Assembly (NCBI RefSeq): GCF_017603825.1
Contig: NZ_CP072014.1
Coordinates: 3,534,001-3,598,000 of the forward strand
Length of the DNA stretch: 64,000 nucleotides
Direction: 5' to 3'
Origin: Arthrobacter crystallopoietes
GTDB taxonomy: Bacteria; Actinomycetota; Actinomycetes; Actinomycetales; Micrococcaceae
The notes beneath the pieces were generated by a model. The model had not been told where the DNA came from and did no database searches. It worked only from the letters and a program-made list of their open reading frames with translations. The translations under genes and the position numbers were made by a program. Numbering within the stretch: the stretch's first letter is position 1; every line of letters begins with the position of its first letter. Below are positions 43,823 through 51,760 of the stretch, piece by piece.

Positions 43823-45103
43823 ATGCCCCTCTTCCGCCGCTCGGCCCGTTCCTCGGCCGAGCCCGCCCGCCCCCGGCCTGTACGCCAGCGCCCTACTCCC
43901 ATCCCCCGCGACATCAAGGTACTGGTGGCAGCCGCCTTCGTGATCGCGCTGGGTTACGGCATCGTGGCTCCGGTACTGCCGCAGTTTGCTGCCAGTTTTG
44001 ATGTCGGCGTCGCTGCCGCGTCCATCATTGTCAGCGTTTTCGCCTTCACCCGGTTGATCTTCGCCCCGGCGGGCGGGGCACTGGTGGGCCGCTGGGGTGA
44101 ACGACGGGTCTACCTCACCGGACTGCTGATCGTCGCTGCCTCCACCGGTGCCTGTGCCCTGGCACAGGGCTACTGGCAGCTGCTGCTGTTCCGCGGACTC
44201 GGCGGTCTGGGCTCCACCATGTTCACCGTTTCCGCGACCGCGCTGATCCTCCGGCTCGCACCGCCCGACAGCCGAGGACGCGTTTCCGGCCTCTACGCTT
44301 CAACGTTCCTCATGGGCGGCATCCTCGGGCCGGTGGTGGGCGGCCTGTTGGCCGGTCTCGGCCTACGGGTTCCCTTCGTGGTGTACGCCGTCGCACTGCT
44401 GGTGGCTGCCGCCGTCGTCGCTGTCATGCTGAAGAAGCCCGAACGCAGTTCGGCAGACGGCCCGGACTCCCCTATCCAGCCGATGCCGCTGGGCGAAGCA
44501 ATGAAGGATCCGGGGTATCGGGCGGCCATCGCATCCGCCTTTGCCAATGGCTGGGCCACGTTCGGTGTCCGCATGTCGTTGATTCCGCTCTTTGCAGGTG
44601 CTGTCCTGGGCGCAGGGCCCGAAACCGCCGGGCTGGCCCTGGCCGTTTTTGCCGTGGGCAACGCCCTGGCCCTGACATTTTCGGGCAGGCTCTCTGACAC
44701 TTTGGGACGGCGGCCATTGGTCATTTCCGGCCTGGCAGTCGCAGGACTTGCGATTGCCGCCATCGGGTTTACCGACTCGGTCCCGGTGTTCGTCGCAGTG
44801 TCCGTGATCGCGGGTTTCGGATCAGGCCTGCTGGGACCTGCCCAGCAGGCAGCCGTGGCGGACATCATCGGCAATCAACGCAGCGGCGGAAAGGTTCTCG
44901 CTGTGTTCCAGATGTCCACAGACGCCGGTGCCATCGTCGGACCCGTGCTGGCGGGCGCATTGGCAGACAGGTTGGATTATGGCTGGGCCTTCGCAGTCAC
45001 CGGCTGCGTGACCATCATCGCGGCTCTGTTTTGGCTCTTTTTCGGTCGGGAAACCCTCGTAGCCCAGCAATCGGAACCCTCTGCCGACGGCTCCCGCCCC
45101 TAA
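43823..45103 (+). CDS. MFS transporter (drug/proton antiporter type)
   Basis: A 426-residue membrane protein with about 12 helices. The N-terminal half has DIKVLVAAAFVIALGYGIVAPVLPQFAASFDVG and the A-motif loop GALVGRWGERRVYLTGLLIVAAS (GxxxDRxGRR-like). A second, weaker A motif is GRLSDTLGRRPLVISGL. The first 30 residues are basic and Pro-rich, cytoplasmic. Substrate cannot be assigned; the neighbouring DODA dioxygenase 163 nt downstream suggests aromatics or toxicants only weakly. It ends in a short acidic tail. Confidence 0.82.
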   Translation: MPLFRRSARSSAEPARPRPVRQRPTPIPRDIKVLVAAAFVIALGYGIVAPVLPQFAASFDVGVAAASIIVSVFAFTRLIFAPAGGALVGRWGERRVYLTGLLIVAASTGACALAQGYWQLLLFRGLGGLGSTMFTVSATALILRLAPPDSRGRVSGLYASTFLMGGILGPVVGGLLAGLGLRVPFVVYAVALLVAAAVVAVMLKKPERSSADGPDSPIQPMPLGEAMKDPGYRAAIASAFANGWATFGVRMSLIPLFAGAVLGAGPETAGLALAVFAVGNALALTFSGRLSDTLGRRPLVISGLAVAGLAIAAIGFTDSVPVFVAVSVIAGFGSGLLGPAQQAAVADIIGNQRSGGKVLAVFQMSTDAGAIVGPVLAGALADRLDYGWAFAVTGCVTIIAALFWLFFGRETLVAQQSEPSADGSRP

Positions 45104-45150
45104 TTCAGCTGCTGGAAGCAAGAAGGCCAGAACGACCTCTCGCTTCCGGT

Positions 45151-45186
45151 TTCTGCTTCTGCTTCTGCTTCTGCTTCTGCTTCTGC
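45151..45186. repeat. Hexanucleotide tandem repeat (TTCTGC)x6
   Basis: Six perfect copies of TTCTGC in the 163-nt gap between the MFS and DODA genes, flanked by partial units on both sides. No other microsatellite of this kind is seen in the window. Confidence 0.95.
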
Positions 45187-45229
45187 TTTTTGCCAGGATC
45201 ATCTGTCCAAGAGCCGACCCGGACCCGTG

Positions 45230-45245
45230 ACTTGAAGCTTCAAGT
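45230..45245. promoter_or_regulatory. Perfect 16-bp palindrome at the DODA dioxygenase promoter
   Basis: ACTTGAAGCTTCAAGT, fully self-complementary. It overlaps a TTGAAG -35 candidate (45232-45237), so a bound dimer would block RNA polymerase. A 15/16 copy stands in the VOC dioxygenase promoter at 35985-36000. Confidence 0.72.
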
Positions 45246-45266
45246 AAAAGCCGCTACGATGGATTT
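45232..45266 (+). promoter_or_regulatory. Promoter of the DODA dioxygenase gene, leaderless
   Basis: TTGAAG (45232-45237), 17-bp spacer, TACGAT (45255-45260), then 6 nt to the ATG at 45267. No Shine-Dalgarno sequence. Confidence 0.55.
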
Positions 45267-46064
45267 ATGACACAAACGATGACCCAGCCTCCGGTCCTGT
45301 TCCTGAGCCATGGTGCTCCCCCGCTTGCCGACGACGAGCGCTGGACCACGCAGCTCGCCGAATGGTCGGGCACTTTTGAAAAGCCGAAGGACATCTTGAT
45401 GGTGTCGGCGCATTGGGAGAACGCGCCGGTGACGCTGAGCGCCACTCGGCAAAAAACCGGATTGGTATACGACTTTTGGGGTTTCCCGCAGAAGTACTAC
45501 GACGTCACGTACGACGCACCGCTAGCGCCCGAGCTCGCTGGAGAGGTGGCCAGGCTGGTTGGAGACCACGGTCATCACGTCGAACAGGATGAAACCCGCG
45601 GAATGGACCACGGCGCATATGTCCCGCTGGTGGAAATGTTCCCGGATGCCGATGTGCCGGTGGTTCAGATGTCCATGCCGACACTCGACCCGCAGGGACT
45701 CTTTGAGCTCGGCAAATCCTTGGCACCCTTACGCGATCGCGGCACTTTGATCGTCGGATCGGGCTTCACCACACACAATTTGCGCTGGTTCAATCCTGCC
45801 GCCGGCCCGGACACTACACCGCCGGCCGCCTCCAGTGAATTCGACCACTGGGCAGAAGAAGCAATGGCACGCGGCGATGTGGACTCGATTTTGGACTTCC
45901 TCAACAAGGCGCCTGCAGCCAAAGAAGCACACCCGCGCAGCGAGCACTGGGCGCCCCTATATGTAGCACTCGGCGCCGCTTACGGTTCGGGCGGAATTGA
46001 AGCGAAGACTGCTATCGACGGCTTCTGGTTTGGCCTGTCCAAGCGCTCCTGGACGCTGACCTAG
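45267..46064 (+). CDS. DODA-type (LigB-fold) extradiol aromatic ring-opening dioxygenase
   Basis: A 265-residue protein related to plant 4,5-DOPA dioxygenase and E. coli YgiD. Diagnostic segments are LFLSHGAPPLADD (metal His), SAHWENAPVTLSA (His), YDFWGFPQKYYDVTYDAPLAPELA, RGMDHGAYVPLVEMFPDADVPVVQMSM and GSGFTTHNLRWF. The fold binds Fe(II) or Zn(II) and cleaves catechol-type rings. The physiological substrate is unknown. Shared operator with the VOC gene suggests co-induction, perhaps by catechols or quinones. Confidence 0.85.
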   Translation: MTQTMTQPPVLFLSHGAPPLADDERWTTQLAEWSGTFEKPKDILMVSAHWENAPVTLSATRQKTGLVYDFWGFPQKYYDVTYDAPLAPELAGEVARLVGDHGHHVEQDETRGMDHGAYVPLVEMFPDADVPVVQMSMPTLDPQGLFELGKSLAPLRDRGTLIVGSGFTTHNLRWFNPAAGPDTTPPAASSEFDHWAEEAMARGDVDSILDFLNKAPAAKEAHPRSEHWAPLYVALGAAYGSGGIEAKTAIDGFWFGLSKRSWTLT

Positions 46065-46254
46065 CCCACTTCCGGAGGACGGGAAAGTGACAGGGCTTGT
46101 TTTTGCCGCATTGAGCTCGTTGTGCGGCACCGAATGAGGCTGCCGCGCATGAACGTCGAGCTAGGCAGTGGAGCCGCACAAGCCCATAGCCGCTCGACAA
46201 GACGGTAGTTTTCCACCGCCAACAGTATGTGTTGTGGTATCCATCACACTCCCG

Positions 46255-46267
46255 TAGAATCGAATGT
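46255..46267 (+). promoter_or_regulatory. Candidate -10 element of the DUF222/HNH gene, leaderless
   Basis: TAGAAT at 46255-46260 followed by 7 nt and ATG 46268. Confidence 0.5.
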
Positions 46268-46275
46268 ATGTTCGA
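46260..46275. promoter_or_regulatory. LexA/SOS-type box across the start of the DUF222/HNH gene
   Basis: TCGAA-N6-TTCGA, a perfect inverted repeat; CGAATGTATGTTCG matches the actinobacterial SOS consensus CGAACRNRYGTTCG in 13 of 14 positions. It overlaps the last base of the -10 hexamer and the start codon, where LexA would block transcription. M. tuberculosis 13E12-repeat (DUF222) genes are known LexA targets. Confidence 0.68.
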
Positions 46276-47950
46276 GTCAATCGTTCCAGCGGAGATGGGT
46301 CCGGTGAAACCGGTTCCCGGCGATCCGGGTGCGGTGCTGGTCCGCGGCTGGGCCGCCGGGCTCCCGGACCTGGACCAGGAGGTTTCCGAGGGGGTGCGGA
46401 TTGACCGGATCACCGCGATGGAGGAACTCAAGGCAGCCCTGGCTGCCGCGCAGGCCCGGGAGACGGAAGCGTTTGTTGCCTCCCGCCGGGAGGCCCGGGC
46501 CGCGGCCGGGATCTCCGCGGAGAGACGGGGGCGGGGGCTGGCGAAGGAGGTCGGCCTGGCCCGGAAGGACTCCCCGAACCGGGGAGGTAAGCACCTGGGC
46601 CTGGCGACCACGTTGATCAGGGAAATGCCGTGCACCTATCAGGCGCTGGCCCAGGGCCGGCTGAATGAATGGCGGGCGACCATCCTGGTCCGCGAGACCG
46701 CCTGCCTGAGGGTGGAGGACCGGGCCGCGGTGGACCGGGAACTGTGTGCTGATCCGGCGACGCTGCAAGGGTGCGGGGATAAACGGATCGGGGCGCTGGC
46801 GAAGCAGGCCGCGCTGCGGCTGGATCCGCACGCGGTGGTCCGCCGGGCCGCGAAAGCCGAAACCGGACGCCATGTTTCCTGCCGTCCGGCGCCGGACACC
46901 ATGGCCTACGTGAGCGCCCTGCTCCCGGTGGTGCAGGGCGTGGCCGTCACCGCCGCGCTGGTCAAGGCGGCCGACCGGTTGAAGGCGCAGGGCGATGAAC
47001 GCGGCCGGGGCCAGCTGATGGCCGACATCCTCGTCGAACGCGTCACCGGCCAGCCCGCCCAGAGCCCGGCGAAAATCGAGGTGCAGCTGGTCATGACCGA
47101 CCGTACCCTGTTCCAAGGCGATTCCGAGCCGGCCCACCTGGCCGGGTACGGCATCGTCCCCGCGCAATGGGCCCGCGACCTGCTCCGCACCGAGAACACC
47201 GACCACGAGAACGCGAACGGCGGCGAGGCCGGCCCCGCGGCCGCCGGAAACCCGATCAAAGGTGCCGCAAATGGGTCTGGCGGTCCCGTTGCCGGCTCCG
47301 CGGATGCCGGCAACGGGACCGGTGTTACGGGGTCCGGTCCGACAGGCGCAGGCGAACCGGTACCGGTCACCGATGCTGCTGGCGCGAACGGAGACACCCG
47401 AACCGCCGGAAACACAAGGGAAGCAGGTACGGCGCCCGGGCCTCCGGGCTCCAGACGTGACCCCGGCGATGCAGGCGATGCGGCCGAGGTGGAAGTGTGG
47501 GTGCGCCGGCTGTACACGGCGCCCGGTACCGGGCAGCTGCTCGGGATGGATTCGCGGGCACGGTTGATGCCGGCGGGGATGCAACGGGTGATCCAGGCAC
47601 GTGACCAGCTCTGCCGCACCCCCTGGTGCGACGCGCCGATCCGCCACCACGACCACGTCGTGCCCTGGCGCGACGCCGGGGACACCAGCGAGGTCAACGG
47701 GCAAGGCCTATGCGAAGCATGCAACCTCGCGAAGGAAGCCGACGGCTGGCACGCACAAGCTGTGCCCGGCCCACGGCACACCGTGGAAACCACCACCCCC
47801 ACCGGGCACACCTACCTATCAACCGCACCAGCGCTGCCCGGCACACCACCGGCACCGGCAACAGAGCAGCCGGACGAGCTGCCCGAGCCGCTGTCAACCT
47901 TCGAACAGGCGCTCGGCCGCATCGACTTCCTCTACCGCCCCGCCGCCTGA
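46268..47950 (+). CDS. DUF222 / 13E12-repeat family protein with C-terminal HNH endonuclease domain
   Basis: A 560-residue protein. Residues about 30-290 form the helical DUF222 domain (MEELKAALAAAQARETEAFVASRREARAAAG, ARKDSPNRGGKHLGLATTLIREMP). Residues about 310-410 are a Gly/Ala/Thr/Pro-rich low-complexity linker. The HNH nuclease core lies at about 447-490: RDQLCRTPWCDAPIRHHDHVVPW...GDTSEVNGQGLCEACNLAK, with the H-N-H residues and two zinc-type CxxxxC/CxxC pairs. Family members are multicopy in actinobacterial genomes and tied to mobile or DNA-damage-linked functions. The start codon lies inside an SOS-type box. No transposon ends are seen nearby. Confidence 0.85.
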   Translation: MFESIVPAEMGPVKPVPGDPGAVLVRGWAAGLPDLDQEVSEGVRIDRITAMEELKAALAAAQARETEAFVASRREARAAAGISAERRGRGLAKEVGLARKDSPNRGGKHLGLATTLIREMPCTYQALAQGRLNEWRATILVRETACLRVEDRAAVDRELCADPATLQGCGDKRIGALAKQAALRLDPHAVVRRAAKAETGRHVSCRPAPDTMAYVSALLPVVQGVAVTAALVKAADRLKAQGDERGRGQLMADILVERVTGQPAQSPAKIEVQLVMTDRTLFQGDSEPAHLAGYGIVPAQWARDLLRTENTDHENANGGEAGPAAAGNPIKGAANGSGGPVAGSADAGNGTGVTGSGPTGAGEPVPVTDAAGANGDTRTAGNTREAGTAPGPPGSRRDPGDAGDAAEVEVWVRRLYTAPGTGQLLGMDSRARLMPAGMQRVIQARDQLCRTPWCDAPIRHHDHVVPWRDAGDTSEVNGQGLCEACNLAKEADGWHAQAVPGPRHTVETTTPTGHTYLSTAPALPGTPPAPATEQPDELPEPLSTFEQALGRIDFLYRPAA

Positions 47951-47991
47951 GGAGATTTTACGATTGGCCAAAGCAAGTGCCCTAGATACGA

Positions 47992-48025
47992 CGCAGGGCG
48001 GACGTGCTTTCACGTCCGCCCTGCG
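47992..48025. terminator. Bidirectional terminator between the HNH gene and ftsY
   Basis: A 15-bp perfect stem, CGCAGGGCGGACGTG (47992-48006) with CACGTCCGCCCTGCG (48011-48025), loop CTTT, between convergent genes. Confidence 0.82.
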
Positions 48026-48078
48026 GCTTTAGTCATCGAACCGCCCACAGCAACCGCCCGCGGGACGGTAGAACGTCC

Positions 48079-49284
48079 TTAATTCAGGAGGGCATCCACG
48101 AAGGCTTCAGCTTCGAACGGAGCTAGATCGTCCGCGCCTTCACCGAGGCCGATGAGCTTGACCGGAACGCCGAGGCTACGCTGAATAGCGACGACGATTC
48201 CGCCCTTGGCAGTTCCATCGAGTTTGGTCAGCACGATGCCCGTGATGTTGACGACTTCGGAGAAGACCTTGGCCTGGTTCAGTCCGTTCTGCCCGGTGGT
48301 GGCATCTAGAACCAACAGGACCTCGTCAACCATGGCCTGCTTCTCGATGACGCGTTTGACCTTGCCGAGCTCGTCCATCAGGCCCACCTTGTTCTGCAGG
48401 CGGCCGGCCGTATCAATCATGACGACGTCAACTTCCTGGTCAATGCCGGCCTTCACTGCTTCAAAAGCGACGGACGCCGGGTCCGCACCATCGATGTCGG
48501 ACTTTACGGTAGGCACGCCCACGCGCTGGCCCCAGGTTGCCAACTGCTCGGCTGCGGCAGCGCGGAAGGTATCCGCCGCACCCAGCAGCACATCCTTGTC
48601 TTCGGCCACCAGCACTCGGGCCAGCTTGCCAACAGTGGTGGTCTTGCCCACGCCGTTGACGCCTACCACCATGACGATAGACGGACGATCCGCATGGCGC
48701 TCGACCGCCAGCGAACGGTCCATCCCTGGGTCAACGAGCTTGATGAGTTCTTCGCGCAGCATCGCCTTGACGTGCTCAGGGTCCTGGCTGCCAGCGACCT
48801 TTACCCGGTCGCGCAGGGCGTCGACCAGCTCCATCGTTGGCTCGGTACCGAGGTCCGCCATCAGGAGCGTTTCCTCGATTTCGTCCCAGACATCTTCGTC
48901 GATCTTGTCCCGGGAAAGCAGCGCCAGCAGGCCCTTGCCCAGGGCGTTGTTGGACTTGATCAGACGGGCACGCAGGCGGGCCAGCCGGCCCTCAACCGGA
49001 GCAGGGGTCTCGACCGGTACGGTCTCGATGCCCGCCGCATCATCGGCAACTTCGACATCGGTCTCGGGCAGTTCCTCTTCAGGAACCGCAACACGGGATC
49101 CGGCCGGCGCGGGCGGCGCTTCCAACGTATCGGTACCGCCGCCGCGCACCGGGTCGTTGGCGTCCCGAGTGGTGGTGTAGGTTCCCGGAGGGGTCTTGCG
49201 GCCCTTAACCAGGAGAATGGCAACCGTACCGATCACGGCGATCGCGATGACAGCATATATAAGGATCATGGTTACGTCGTTCAC
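48079..49284 (-). CDS. ftsY: SRP receptor FtsY
   Basis: The membrane-associated GTPase that docks SRP-ribosome complexes. It is 401 residues. Unlike E. coli FtsY, it has an N-terminal membrane helix (MILIYAVIAIAVIGTVAILLVKGRK), as in other Actinobacteria, then an acidic linker, the N domain and the G domain: VGVNGVGKTTTVGKLARVLV (G1), DTAGRLQNKVGLMDEL (G3) and TKLDGTAKGG (G4). GTG 49284 start. Confidence 0.96.
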   Translation of the reverse strand: MNDVTMILIYAVIAIAVIGTVAILLVKGRKTPPGTYTTTRDANDPVRGGGTDTLEAPPAPAGSRVAVPEEELPETDVEVADDAAGIETVPVETPAPVEGRLARLRARLIKSNNALGKGLLALLSRDKIDEDVWDEIEETLLMADLGTEPTMELVDALRDRVKVAGSQDPEHVKAMLREELIKLVDPGMDRSLAVERHADRPSIVMVVGVNGVGKTTTVGKLARVLVAEDKDVLLGAADTFRAAAAEQLATWGQRVGVPTVKSDIDGADPASVAFEAVKAGIDQEVDVVMIDTAGRLQNKVGLMDELGKVKRVIEKQAMVDEVLLVLDATTGQNGLNQAKVFSEVVNITGIVLTKLDGTAKGGIVVAIQRSLGVPVKLIGLGEGADDLAPFEAEAFVDALLN

Positions 49285-49460
49285 AATCCCTAGCTTCTCA
49301 CAGCCCCTGCCTCCTTCGGACGCGCCGCCGATGGGGCAGGAACCGGAGGTGGGCGAATCCGGCGTGCGGGCTTATCATGGCGTCACCTCCCCCGCCGCGC
49401 TGGGCCGGTGGCCGTACCGTGCTCCGAGGCAGATTGCAGGGCTTATGCGAAAGGCCGGAT

Positions 49461-50981
49461 ATGGCCAGTGATTGCGGATACGGCACAAAGACTGGACGTG
49501 CCTTCGTCGTCGAAGAGTCGGCGCCGCTGCCCGCTCTGCACACTTTGCCGGGCGTGAACCGTGTGGAGCAAGGCGTGGAAGCCGAGTTCGAGGCGGTCTA
49601 CTTCGATACGAATGACTTCGTGCTGGCCGCACGGGGCATCACGCTTGAACGTCGCACCGGCCCTCAAGCGTGTTGGCAACTGGAGCAGCCAGCCGACGAC
49701 GGCGAGCGCCGGGTCAGCTCTTCACCCCCTGGCCGTGGCACAGACGGAGTGCCGAAGACCCTACTGCAGTTGGTGCGTGTGCATGTGCGGGACAAGCCGT
49801 TGGTTCCCGTTACCCGGGTCCTGACCAGACGGGTTTTGCACCGGCTCCGCGGCTCCGGGGATCAGGTGCTGGCCAACATACTGGATGACCATCTGCGGTC
49901 CGAGCAACAGGGAAGTTCGTCCGGGGACCGCCGGTGGCGGGAATGGGCGATTGAACTTGTCGAGGGCAACCAGGACTTGCTGGACGCTTGTAACGCCCTG
50001 TGCGCCGGCTCCGGTGCACAACGTGGATCCCGCGGATCCACCCGGCGGTCTGAATTGGCGCAACATTCCCGCCAGCCGGTGCAGGCTGCGCCCCCTCCGA
50101 AACGTAAAGGTGACGCGGCCGCCGTCGTACTCTTCTTTTTGGATCAGCAGGTCCGCAGCCTGAAGGAACAGGATCCGCCAGTGCGCTCGGGTGAGCCTGA
50201 AGGGGTACACAAAATGCGCGTGGCTTCCAGGCGCCTGCGCTCCTGCCTGGCTACTTACCGGAAACTGCTGGCCGGCGATACAGTCGGTGGGCTGCGGGGC
50301 GAGCTGAAGTGGCTCGCAGACCTGCTGGGCGAAGCCCGGGACGCCCAGGTAATCCAGGACCGGCTCCGGGATGTCCTTGCCCGGGAGCCCGCGGAACTGG
50401 TGCTGGGGCCAGTCGCCCGCAGGATAGATGAGCAGCTCACGGCCGACCTGAAGGCAGCGCGGACCAAGACATTGCGGGCGCTCGATACGAAACGGTACTT
50501 CCGCCTGCTCGATGCCCTGGATGCGTTGCTTGCCGATCCCCCGCTGACGGCGCTGGCCGCGGAGCCCGCGCGCGAGGTGATCGGCAGGCGCGTCAAACGG
50601 GAGGCCAAGCGGCTGCGCAGGGTGGTCACGGCGGTGGAGCAACTTCCCGGTGGCGCCACCGATGCACATGCCCTGCACGAGGTCCGCATCGGTGCCAAGC
50701 GGTTGCGGTATGCAGCGGAGGCTGCGATTCCGGTAGGCGGGAAGCGCGCACAGCGGCTCGCCGAGGCGGCGCAACGGGTGCAGCAGTCGCTCGGCGTACA
50801 CCAGGACACCGTCCTGACGCGCGACCTGCTGCGCCGGTTGGGGGCCGGAGTTGTCCTACAGAATGAAAACGGCTTCAGCTACGGCCGTCTGCACGCCCTG
50901 GAACAGTTTGCGGCAGAGAACGCTGAAGCTGCCTTCCGCCGTGAGTGGAAACGGTTCCCTTCCACTAGCATCAACCCATGA
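49461..50981 (+). CDS. CYTH-like/CHAD domain protein
   Basis: A 506-residue protein from ATG 49461 with AAAGG upstream. The C-terminal about 280 residues are a CHAD domain, which binds inorganic polyphosphate: GVHKMRVASRRLRSCLATYRKLL and ALHEVRIGAKRLRYAAEAA show the paired conserved His/Arg helices. The N-terminal about 190 residues match a CYTH triphosphate-tunnel domain only in part (VYFDTNDFVLAARGITLERRTGP); the start ExExK signature is missing, so triphosphatase activity is unlikely. A glutamine amidotransferase gene overlaps the stop by 4 nt. Confidence 0.82.
   Translation: MASDCGYGTKTGRAFVVEESAPLPALHTLPGVNRVEQGVEAEFEAVYFDTNDFVLAARGITLERRTGPQACWQLEQPADDGERRVSSSPPGRGTDGVPKTLLQLVRVHVRDKPLVPVTRVLTRRVLHRLRGSGDQVLANILDDHLRSEQQGSSSGDRRWREWAIELVEGNQDLLDACNALCAGSGAQRGSRGSTRRSELAQHSRQPVQAAPPPKRKGDAAAVVLFFLDQQVRSLKEQDPPVRSGEPEGVHKMRVASRRLRSCLATYRKLLAGDTVGGLRGELKWLADLLGEARDAQVIQDRLRDVLAREPAELVLGPVARRIDEQLTADLKAARTKTLRALDTKRYFRLLDALDALLADPPLTALAAEPAREVIGRRVKREAKRLRRVVTAVEQLPGGATDAHALHEVRIGAKRLRYAAEAAIPVGGKRAQRLAEAAQRVQQSLGVHQDTVLTRDLLRRLGAGVVLQNENGFSYGRLHALEQFAAENAEAAFRREWKRFPSTSINP
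50966..50977 (+). promoter_or_regulatory. Candidate internal leaderless promoter for the amidotransferase
   Basis: TAGCAT (50966-50971) and 6 nt before ATG 50978, inside the end of the CHAD gene. It could allow independent expression. Confidence 0.35.
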
Positions 50982-51712
50982 AGCCGTTCCTGCTGCTGGC
51001 TACCCGGGCCCAAGACAAAGCAGCCGACGAAGAGTATGCGGCGTTCATGCGCTTCGGCGGCCTCGCGGAGGGGGAACTGCACCGGGTGCGGCTGGAGGCC
51101 AGCCCGCTTCCCAACATTGATCTGGATTCCTACAGCGGGATCATTCTGGGCGGCAGTCCGTTCAACTCCAGCGATGCGCCCGCGGATAAATCGGCGGTGC
51201 AGCACCGCGTTGAACGCGAGCTCGGCCGCCTGCTTGATCAGGTCATCGCCACGGATTTTCCGTTTTTCGGCGCCTGCTACGGTGTCGGCACGCTGGGCCT
51301 GCATCAGGGCGGTGTGGTGGACAGGACCCACGGCGAGCCGATCGGCGAAGTGGAGATAGTACTGACCGATGATGGCAGAAAGGATCCGTTGCTGGCAGGC
51401 GTGCCGGACCGGTTCCAGGCTTTTGTGGGACATAAGGAAGCGTGTTCGACGCTGCCCGCCGGCGCCGTGCGGCTGGCCGGCTCGGCTACCTGCCCGATAC
51501 AGATGTTCCGGCTGAAATCGAACCTGTACGCCACACAGTTCCACCCCGAACTCGACATCGACGGGCTGCTGACACGGATCTCCATCTACCGTTTTGCCGG
51601 GTACTTCCCGCCGGCCGAAGCGGCAAGGGTCATGGAAAGTGTCCGTGGAAGCGTGGTCACCGAGCCCCAGCACGTGCTGCGCAACTTCGTGCGGCGCTAT
51701 CGGCGGCATTAA
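50978..51712 (+). CDS. Class I glutamine amidotransferase (GMP synthase-like), stand-alone
   Basis: A 244-residue protein of the DJ-1/class I GATase fold. Catalytic Cys100 is in FFGACYGVGTLGL; the His-Glu pair is H189/E191 in TQFHPELD; GGSPFNSS is the oxyanion-side loop. Such stand-alone proteins resemble the GATase part of GMP synthase but lack the synthetase; roles are unassigned. ATGA overlap with the CHAD gene indicates coupling. Confidence 0.82.
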   Translation: MKPFLLLATRAQDKAADEEYAAFMRFGGLAEGELHRVRLEASPLPNIDLDSYSGIILGGSPFNSSDAPADKSAVQHRVERELGRLLDQVIATDFPFFGACYGVGTLGLHQGGVVDRTHGEPIGEVEIVLTDDGRKDPLLAGVPDRFQAFVGHKEACSTLPAGAVRLAGSATCPIQMFRLKSNLYATQFHPELDIDGLLTRISIYRFAGYFPPAEAARVMESVRGSVVTEPQHVLRNFVRRYRRH

Positions 51713-51760
51713 CACTGCCGATGGGACCGGCGCGGGTCTGTGCCCTCGTGCCTCCGCGCG

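Noticed and set aside
44822-45202. Minus-strand frame with Ser-Arg repeats at its start
   Set aside because: The repeats come from translating the (TTCTGC)6 microsatellite; the rest is antisense to the MFS gene.
46277-47704. 475-codon open frame opposite the DUF222/HNH gene
   Set aside because: Shadow of a recognised gene; no ribosome binding site and no domain.
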